This document shows positions 17,361-24,332 of a stretch of 24,332 nucleotides of DNA, one piece after another. The stretch comes from Irineochytrium annulatum (lineage: Eukaryota > Chytridiomycota > Chytridiomycetes > Chytridiales > Chytridiaceae), in assembly GCA_027600665.1 (NCBI GenBank), contig JADGJL010000345.1:1-24332 (forward strand), in the 5' to 3' direction. The notes under the pieces are model-generated. The model ran no database searches and had not been told where the DNA came from. It was given only the letters and a program-made list of their open reading frames with translations. Each line of letters opens with the position of its first letter. The stretch's first letter is position 1. A program made the translations under genes and the position numbers.

Positions 17361-20300
17361 TCATTCGCGCCGTTGCGCTTTTATCCACGTCTGAAGCCTT
17401 ACGAACGTCTTCGAGAACTCAGCTTCTGCGGCTTCCCTACATCGCCGCCTTTCCGTTAAACTAGGATCACAAAAGGCGATGGTAGCGAAAACGTATCCTC
17501 TAAGTACCACCCAGTCTTGCACCTTTTGGCCGTCTTTTGTTCTAAGCATTCTTTTCAACTTCGACAGGGAACCGTTTCTGCCCAACTTGCGGTCAGAAAA
17601 TTTGCTTAGTATTGCTTGAGCCACATGTTGAGCCCATGATGATAGGACACAATTCAGCTCGGAGATGAAGCCCTTGTTGGCCGGGGCAAGCAAGCTGAAC
17701 GCTTGCAGAACTGGCTTCCTCAACTCTATGGCTTTGGCGTGATCATTGTTTGCGAAGGGTGCGGGAAAAAGCAGCATCAAGCCGATAAACGTCAGTAGCG
17801 GTAGCGTCGTGCCGAAGTCGACAAACGGAGGAAGGGGGTGTTGCAATTCTTGGGCCAAATTAAGAAACATGTCACAGGCTTTAGTGTGGCTCCCCGTCAG
17901 CAGCTCCCGCAATAAAATTGGCAGCTTGTAAATTGCTCGGAAGATGCGGTTGTCCAACATTTTCACGTATTTTAGCACCTTCTCCGTCCAGACAGCACCC
18001 TCCGCGTCGTCTCCGGCAAACCATAAATACTGAGCGATGAGTCCCGCACTCTTTGCCATAATGTAGTAACTGTTGCTTTTCTCAAGTTCGGCAAAGTCAT
18101 TTAGATCTGAGAGGATACCGCGAAGATCTTCGCAGACGTTCCCGCTTCGGGACCTCATAAATTCGACTGGAAGTGTGGTGCATACAACGACAAAGATGTT
18201 TTGCGTTGAAAGCCCTCCGGCAGTCACGGCGGCCCGCAGGTGTGTTCTTCCGACGTCGGCGTGGCCCCTAGCGTACCACACCATTCCGACCATATACCCA
18301 TATCGCAAAACATAGGGTAAGATCTCCGGCGGCAGCCGAGAACAGATCCTGTCGTACCTGTCCAAATACATGCGCGACAGCCACGGTGAGTGTTGATGCA
18401 GCATTTCGCCAAGAAATCCGCAGCTGATGGCTAGCTCTACGGGCCGTGATGCGCTATTCAGCATGACCGCGTTGATTAGCAGAAGAGTTGTGAGCGTCCT
18501 TCGGTATCGCAGCGCCGGGGTGACAATTGATTCGTCCTCTGTCAGAAGGACATAAAGCAAGTTCGTAAGACAATCGCATCGCAAAACAGCTCTCTCTGGA
18601 TCCTCCAAAGCTTTCGTCTTAATATCTTTCGTGCCCCCAGATGATCGCCGCCATAGCCATAATTGGTAAAGAAATTGGCGCGTGCATTCGCGTCTGTATT
18701 CGCGCAGTGTAGCGGGCCACCGCGTACCAAGCGCTTTAAGCAAGTCCACCAGCAGCGGAAAAGCTGTGAGGAACTCGCCATTGTTGGCGTAGTTTGTCGC
18801 GAGCAGACATTTCCATCGAGCGATTGTAATCTCTGATGGCATGACGCCTGGTGCGTCAGGGGAACGTGTTCGATTCGCGATCTCACTCTGACGGGTCTTC
18901 ACGGTTGCAAGCAGGAACTGCGATGTCTGGATGCACTCGTGTGCCATGTACTTCTTGGAATAGACGAAGCTGCCGTTTTGTTATTAAACAAAGAAAGGAC
19001 GCCAAAAGCTATTTATGTGAGCACACCTTAATGCGGCGTGGTACTTCACAATTTTCTCGAAGTCGCTTGTTCTGCTGAAGTGGTACGCGACAAGTGGAAG
19101 AACGAATTCATTGGCCTCAACTCCTCCCTCGGTCCCACTTTTCACGACCTCCTCTTCCAAATAGGTCGCAATTTTCAAGTGGATCTCGCTCCTGTCCGCG
19201 AACGAAATACCTTCGTAAATGCAGTTCATTATTGAGATGTGACGGAAGTAGTAGCCACAATCCCTTTCGGTCACGGCGTTAGCATTTGCTAGGAATGCGA
19301 AGGAGTCACGGGAGCCGACCCATGCGTCCAAGTTTTCCAAACCAATGTCGAGATGGAAGACGTTCACAATTAGAGCGACGTCAAAGTACTGGCCCACGCT
19401 CGCAGCGTACCGGAGAAATGTTTTGAACTGTATGTCGAGGCTATCGTATTGTGTCTGAATACCGGAGGCCAAATCCAGCTTCAAGTTATGAATAATTGCA
19501 TCATTGTCCATGAAGAGGACGCCATCCCGAAGCTTGCAGTTCTCCAAAATAGTGTCGCGCTGGCTCGATAAGACCGTCGAGATCAATAGCGGACTGCCGT
19601 GGCCACCCAGTAGTATAAATAGCGCGTCCAGCAGTGAGGAATCAATGCTACGCAATCCGGGGACCTGAAGGCATCTGGCCTGTTGACTGCCTTTAGTGAC
19701 CAGAACAGTTTATAAACTGTAGCGGACGTACGATTAATTGATGGGCATCTGACTTTTCCAGACCGTTCAGCTGAATGTGTTTCACAAACGTAGTCCCCAA
19801 CATCGCTTTTATAGATTGTCCAGCGTAATCAGAGATAGGCCGCGTAAATACCAAAATTCCAATCTTTGGGCACTCTTGCGAGATAAGCCAAATCAGTTGC
19901 ATTGACGCTGTGTCCATCCACTGCCCATTTTTTTTTTTTTTTTTCAGATGGTACAGTGGTAATGTGCCTTACCTGCGCATCGTCTAAAATTATGGCTGTC
20001 CGGCGCGGGCAGATGATGGTGTGCATATAAATGATCTTAAGGACGATAGATTGCAGAATGCTCGCTCGCTTCTCGGGCGGAAGCGACATTGTTGCCGATG
20101 ATTCCTCCAAAGAAATCGGAAAAATCGATCTGATAACAAAAGGGCATCAGATCGTCCTTAGGGCTAGTGGTAGTCACCTAAGAAGCGGTCCTGTCTCCAG
20201 TTCAATGTTGCCCTGTCGCAAGACGCTCATTAGCTTCGCTGTGAAATCGTCGTCAAGCCTGCCGCCCGTCCGAGATGTTTTGAATGACGACGTTGACAGA

Positions 20301-22551
20301 GGTCGCCCCGTAGTTTGTAACGACAGCGTCGTATCCCCCATATCTTCGATGATGCGTTGAAGAAGGCCACGGATGGCATAGTACGGATTACCCTGATCAA
20401 TGGTGGAGCCTTGACAAAGGCTGAACGTGAAGTTTAGCAGCATTCAATCAAATAATGATATTGCAATTCACAAACCTGACGAAGACCTTTTGGCGCTTCA
20501 TCGCGCTGATGGTCGAGTTCATAAAGCTTGTCTTACCGACGCCGCTGGGGCCCTCAACAATGACCAAAAGCTGGGAGCCTTTCTCGAGCCATTCGTGGGC
20601 AGCTGTAAGGATGAGGTTCCTCTCGTCGACGTATCCAATTTGATCTGATACGTCGCTCACAGACTTTGAGGGTGAGGCTGTTGTTTGCTCTGCTGCAAGG
20701 GACCAGACGCCAATCGGCTGCTTCTTCCCCTTGATCTTTTGACGGTGAGTGGTCCATCGGGGCGACAGCAATTTACCTTGTGTTCCCCCAGAAAAGTGTG
20801 CAGTCCTACTGTCGTAGACGCTGTATGTGTCATGACGTCGCAAACAATGTTGTCACTTGCGAACCTGTAACATTTAACAACGTTCTATGAAAAAAGATAA
20901 GATACCTTAGCAAGCGCGCCGCCACGTTCATTGCATCCCCTTTACGAAGTTAACACTAGAGCTTAACAAGAAGCCGCTTACCAAGACCAGTCGCGTCCGC
21001 TCGAAACTGGTTCCCGAGCACCGAGATCAAGATCTCCCCCGTAGCCAGCGAGATCGCCATTTTGTTGTCAGGTTCCTGCCTCCTCCACGCGCCTAGGAAA
21101 CTGAGTACCGCGTCAGCCGCGTTCCTCGCGCAGTTGCCCTTATGGAAAGGCGGCTGCCCAAAGAACGCCAGCATAGTCTGTCCTTTGTCATCGACTAACG
21201 ACGTGTCAACCATAAGTTGAGCGAAGGTATTGTCAAGAAATATTTACCGGCGAACTGCTGGAAAACTCCGTAGTGCTTGTTGACGCATTCGACGAAGGCC
21301 GCCATGGATCTTTGCGCTAGCGATAAGCTGAACTTCCATTCGAGCTTTACGAAGGCGGCCGTGATGAGACGGTACTCGCTCTTTTCGGCTGCAGCGGCCA
21401 TGATTCTGTGCGCCAACGCGTTCGGGAGAAACTTGAGGACGCGAGAGAGCTCTCCAACGCCGAGGTCAAGTTCTGGCGGGCGCATAATCGCTGACTGTTC
21501 GAGGGTAGCGTTGGACGCGATTGAGCAAAAGTTCTCGCTTGACAGGATGACGAAGCCGTCCGCCGAGCTTGGGTTCTCCTCGACACGATACCCCGACAAA
21601 TACCAAGCAGCATCTGATACTCCCATCTGGTCTGTTCGCGTAACGCTCTTTCAGTCACGCGCTGCTCCTGCACCTACGCACCTCTTCCCGTGCCATCGAG
21701 GATGGTCGACATGCTGTTAAGGCATTCACCGACGACCACGTAATCCATCCTCGTGTCTGGCAAACCGATAATGCACCTGTCCACCATGCCACACGTGACC
21801 GCCACGTGCAGCCTCAACGATAGCCTCGATCCCGGACCCGACGATGAGAAGCCGTTGCTCTTCGTCACGCTGGCCATGCGGGAGGAGTTTGAGCGCTTGA
21901 CGGACATCGCTTTGCTCGTAGAGGTGTACGAAGTGGGCTCGTCGTCCGCCTGCACCTCCTCCGTGAGCGCGCAGTCGAGGTTGAGCTCTGGTATCTCTCC
22001 GATGTTGATGTAGGCTGAAAGATCAACCTCGACCCGTGGGAGCTCATTCATGATGGTCGCGCAGCATAGAATTGCCCGCCGTGCGACTTCCTGCCTCGAC
22101 GACGCGTGCTCGTCGTAAGGACTAAAGCTCACGAGGACGGCGTCGCCGAGAAACTTGACGACGTCGCCGCCAAACTGGTGTAGGATCTTGATCAACCCGT
22201 CGAGGTACTTAGAGATGGTGGAGGAGATAACCTCGGACGACACCTTCCCGGCCGTCGCCTGTACCAATAAACGCGTCAACACTCATGCCGAAAGTAGTAT
22301 CTCACCAACGCCGAGGTAAACCCTGAATATCCGCTAATATCAATCATGACCTGCACAACGAAGAATGACGCGTCAGTAGGCCAACCTTTGAGGAGACAAA
22401 GGCCCCTTACCATCATCGCAAACCTTGTCTCCATGAAAGGGACGCCAGCCCGCAAACTCCGAGTGATCACGTCCCAAGTCGCGTCGCTCCTGACGGCGTT
22501 GGCCACGTACGCGGACGTGAATGACGACGCGGGCCATGTCGACGGCGGCAT
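17361..22551 (-). CDS. soluble adenylyl cyclase (type 10-like), paralogue B
   Basis: Inverted paralogue of the gene at 3109-8341, 1528 aa. Exons: 22551-22411, 22350-22306, 22258-21682, 21631-21248, 21194-20982, 20939-20906, 20864-20777, 20729-20465, 20409-20178, 20129-19973, 19920-19732, 19679-19027, 18969-17361. All 12 intron positions and phases match paralogue A, and most exon lengths are equal or differ by a few codons. C1 keeps IDISGYSGFT and KFLGDAVLVSF. C2 keeps VDDKGQTMLAFFG and MNVAARLL. The ATPase keeps GPSGVGKTS and AIILDDAQ. The C2 insert is 11 residues shorter than in A. The C-terminal helical part is the most diverged; at YMAHECIQ and near LLTFIGLMLLFPAPF the two remain nearly identical. 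Intact, with no stop or frameshift. Intron 8 again requires a GC donor. Confidence 0.87.
19921..19972 (-). other. intron 10 of cyclase B with a 17-A tract
   Basis: In the transcript sense this 52-bp intron carries a run of 17 A (T17 at 19928-19944 on the + strand) directly before the atgggcag acceptor, where a pyrimidine tract would normally lie. The same intron in paralogue A (5733-5778) has a T-rich tract and no A run. Confidence 0.7.
20410..20464 (-). other. probable GC-AG intron (intron 8 of cyclase B)
   Basis: This is the same position as the GC-AG intron of paralogue A. Exon 8 is 265 bp in both copies, ends in phase 1 before GCAATA, and the acceptor is gtcaag in both. The alternative GT donor upstream would break the frame before the conserved QGNPYYAIRGLLQRII segment. 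Confidence 0.55.
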
Positions 22552-23340
22552 CGCGCGTGCCGTGGCTCTGGCTCTCACCGCTGCTTCCGCCTCCGCAAGG
22601 ATTTACTACCTGATTTACGGCGATATTGGCGATCTTCACAGCTCCGGCAGCACGTGGAAATGCCTCCTCTGCCCCCTCCGCCGCCTTGAATTCTCATGCA
22701 TGGTTCTGGACATCTGTTTGAATGCTTCGGCGGAGTGCCAACTATTTGGGCTGCTGGATTGCACCACCCAGCATCTCATACATCGCAGTGGCGCCAAATT
22801 AATCGGGACGCTCTTTGTCTCGCGAAAGTCGGCGATGAGTAAAACGAGAAAAGGGCTGATAAACTCCAAAAACGTGATTTAATTCTCGTCAAACAATGCG
22901 CGCTCATCGCGTTCGATAGACAAAAATAATCGCAGAGGTTTAAAAGTTAGGTCAAAAGAGGTAAAGGTTAAACGTCCGTCGGGTAAGTAATGACATCACC
23001 AAGAAAGTGGATGACCGATAAACTGTCTGATGCACCAACCAGAGGAACTGGAAGAAAAAGAGGTTCAATACAGAGAAACAGTGCAGTGGGAGTAAAAGAA
23101 TAAAAGAGTACGCGGTCTGAATAAAGGTTCATCAGAATGGGCGACGAGCGAACACGGCTCACTCACAACAAAAGAATGCTAAAAAGACCAAAAAGACCGA
23201 AAAGGACTCCTCAGAAACCACTTCAAACGACCGTTGTCCAACACCAACGCTATCCCTCACACGACGAAAAGACAGGAAGAAGAACCTTAGCATAGTAGCA
23301 CCCCGTGAGTTTCTTCACCACGCGTCGCTGCTCAACGCGC
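22552..23340. other. intergenic region upstream of cyclase B
   Basis: The first roughly 90 bp next to the cyclase start share short islands with the leader of paralogue A. The rest is unrelated and probably holds the promoter of cyclase B and the 3' end of the bestrophin-like gene. Open frames here lack recognisable motifs. Confidence 0.5.
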
Positions 23341-24332
23341 TCAGTTACTAAATACCCCCGCAATTTGTGCCGCAATCCCGGCCTTCCCCATCCTCCTCGT
23401 CGTCCCCGGCTGCGCAGCAAGGAAGCCCTCAAAGTCCCATCCGCTCTCGTAGTCGACGTTGGGCTCGTCGATCAGGATGTCGATCTCACGGTGGAGGACG
23501 TTGCAGAAAATGTCCTGGGGAAGATCGTTGGCGTCGTAGCCAAAGGGGTTCTCAATCTTAGAGCGGGAAAAGGTTAGATGGGAAGGGAGGGAAATGGTGG
23601 CAGGGAAGATGTACCTCAATGCCGATCTGCTCGATCCCGACGAGTGTGAAGGCGGCGAGCGTGACAGTCGGGATCGTGATCCACCCAAGCCTTCGCAATG
23701 CATCACATTAGAAGCCACAAGCACAAGCATGCATCAACATACCCAGCCATCAACTGGTACGGCAACAGCAAAATGTACAACGTCAAGATATGCTTCAAAT
23801 GGATCGCATAAGCCTGCGGGATCTTGGTCGTCAAGATCCTGTCCAAGTTCGTCAGGACGTCCACCATGCTCGTGATAGCGCTCAGGACGGCGCCTCCGAC
23901 GACTGGCGAGATAGTCCCCTTAGCAAGCTTGCCCGAGATGAGGGAGGTGAGGGATTGAGAGATGGCGAGGGGAACGTTCGTGCAGCCACAGGCGTAGTTG
24001 GACTTGTGGGTGTCGGGGTTGTCAGTTATTTCGCCGAGGAGCGGGGTGGTGTCGTTGATGAGGGAGGTGGAGCCCACTGGGTGGGAGGTAGACATTCCTA
24101 TCGTTTGCACATTTAGGGCGATGCTAACTACCATCTATTCAGACCCACATACCCTTCTTGACGGGGATCATGGGCAAAAGACCCTGGAAATCCTCATATC
24201 CGACGCCGTGTTCGCCCCTAAGGTGGTGCTTGACGGCCACGGCGTATCCAATTAGCAACTTCATAGCCGCCACCTTTTTGTGCGATGAGAGGGCCAAGGT
24301 TAGCAGGAGAAGGGAGGTAGGATGTAGGAGGG
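23341..24332 (-). CDS. bestrophin-like (UPF0187) chloride channel, 5' end outside the window
   Basis: Partial gene on the minus strand; the last four exons are visible: 24332-24153 (continues beyond the window), 24097-23743, 23690-23615, 23556-23341. The fragment covers KLLIGYAVAVKHHLRGE, a domain with PQAYAIHLKHILTLYILLLP, then GWITIPTVTLAAFTLVGIEQIG and IENPFGYDANDLPQD. The last motif is the signature near the end of the membrane domain in bestrophin/UPF0187 proteins. The C-terminal tail ends with AAQIAGVFSN. Family members form pentameric anion channels in membranes. Exon phases join cleanly (355, 76 and 216 bp). Direction of transcription is toward cyclase B. Confidence 0.85.

Larger units (their letters stand above)
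17361..22551. repeat. right arm of the cyclase inverted duplication
   Basis: This is the counterpart of 3109-8341 in reverse orientation. No terminal repeats, target-site duplications or transposase genes are visible at the borders, so the mechanism that produced the inverted copy is not evident from sequence. Confidence 0.8.

Noticed and set aside
3109..22551. The two cyclases as arms of a transposon or virus-derived element
   Set aside because: No terminal repeats, target-site duplication, transposase, integrase or capsid genes are visible, and the spacer holds ordinary host genes.
23997..24255. Plus-strand frames over the right end of the window
   Set aside because: Antisense to the bestrophin-like exons, which show the family signature and matching splice phases on the minus strand.

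Overview
This window reads as nuclear DNA of a fungus, most likely a zoosporic (chytrid-type) one. All convincing genes are split by many very short introns (about 41-64 bp). The gene set combines general eukaryotic genes (ESCRT-II SNF8, FAM32A) with classes known from zoosporic fungi: soluble-type adenylyl cyclases with ATPase and helical-repeat domains, and a leucine-rich-repeat membrane protein. The taxonomic call is inference, because no rRNA or other marker is present. I see no tRNA, rRNA, CRISPR array or transposase.

Layout, left to right: (1) 466-2471 (+), an LRR-transmembrane-SAM protein in six exons. (2) 3109-8341 (+), soluble adenylyl cyclase paralogue A, 13 exons, 1539 aa. (3) 12494-8831 (-), a membrane-anchored GH35 beta-galactosidase-like protein, seven exons including a 23-bp one. 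(4) 12515-14883 (+), an FHA + HMG-box nuclear protein, head-to-head with the GH35 gene. (5) 16046-15043 (-), SNF8/VPS22. (6) 16106-16731 (+), FAM32A, head-to-head with SNF8 across 59 bp. (7) 22551-17361 (-), soluble adenylyl cyclase paralogue B, 13 exons, 1528 aa. (8) 24332-23341 (-), the C-terminal part of a bestrophin-like channel cut by the window end.

The main structure is the pair of cyclase genes. They face each other as an inverted duplication (arms about 5.2 kb, spacer 9.0 kb) around four unrelated genes. All 12 intron positions match and both reading frames are intact. The 5' part, including its introns, is much more alike than the C-terminal helical part, which suggests gene conversion or uneven constraint. 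Both copies keep the catalytic metal-binding Asp pair and the transition-state Asn/Arg. By my alignment, both lack the adenine-selecting Lys and the bicarbonate-binding Arg of the animal enzyme, so substrate and regulation may differ.

Exon boundaries were placed by hand from splice signals, reading frame, family motifs and, for the cyclases, comparison of the two copies. Summed exon lengths are divisible by three for every complete gene. Two introns (one in each cyclase at the same site, one in FAM32A) fit only as GC-AG introns.
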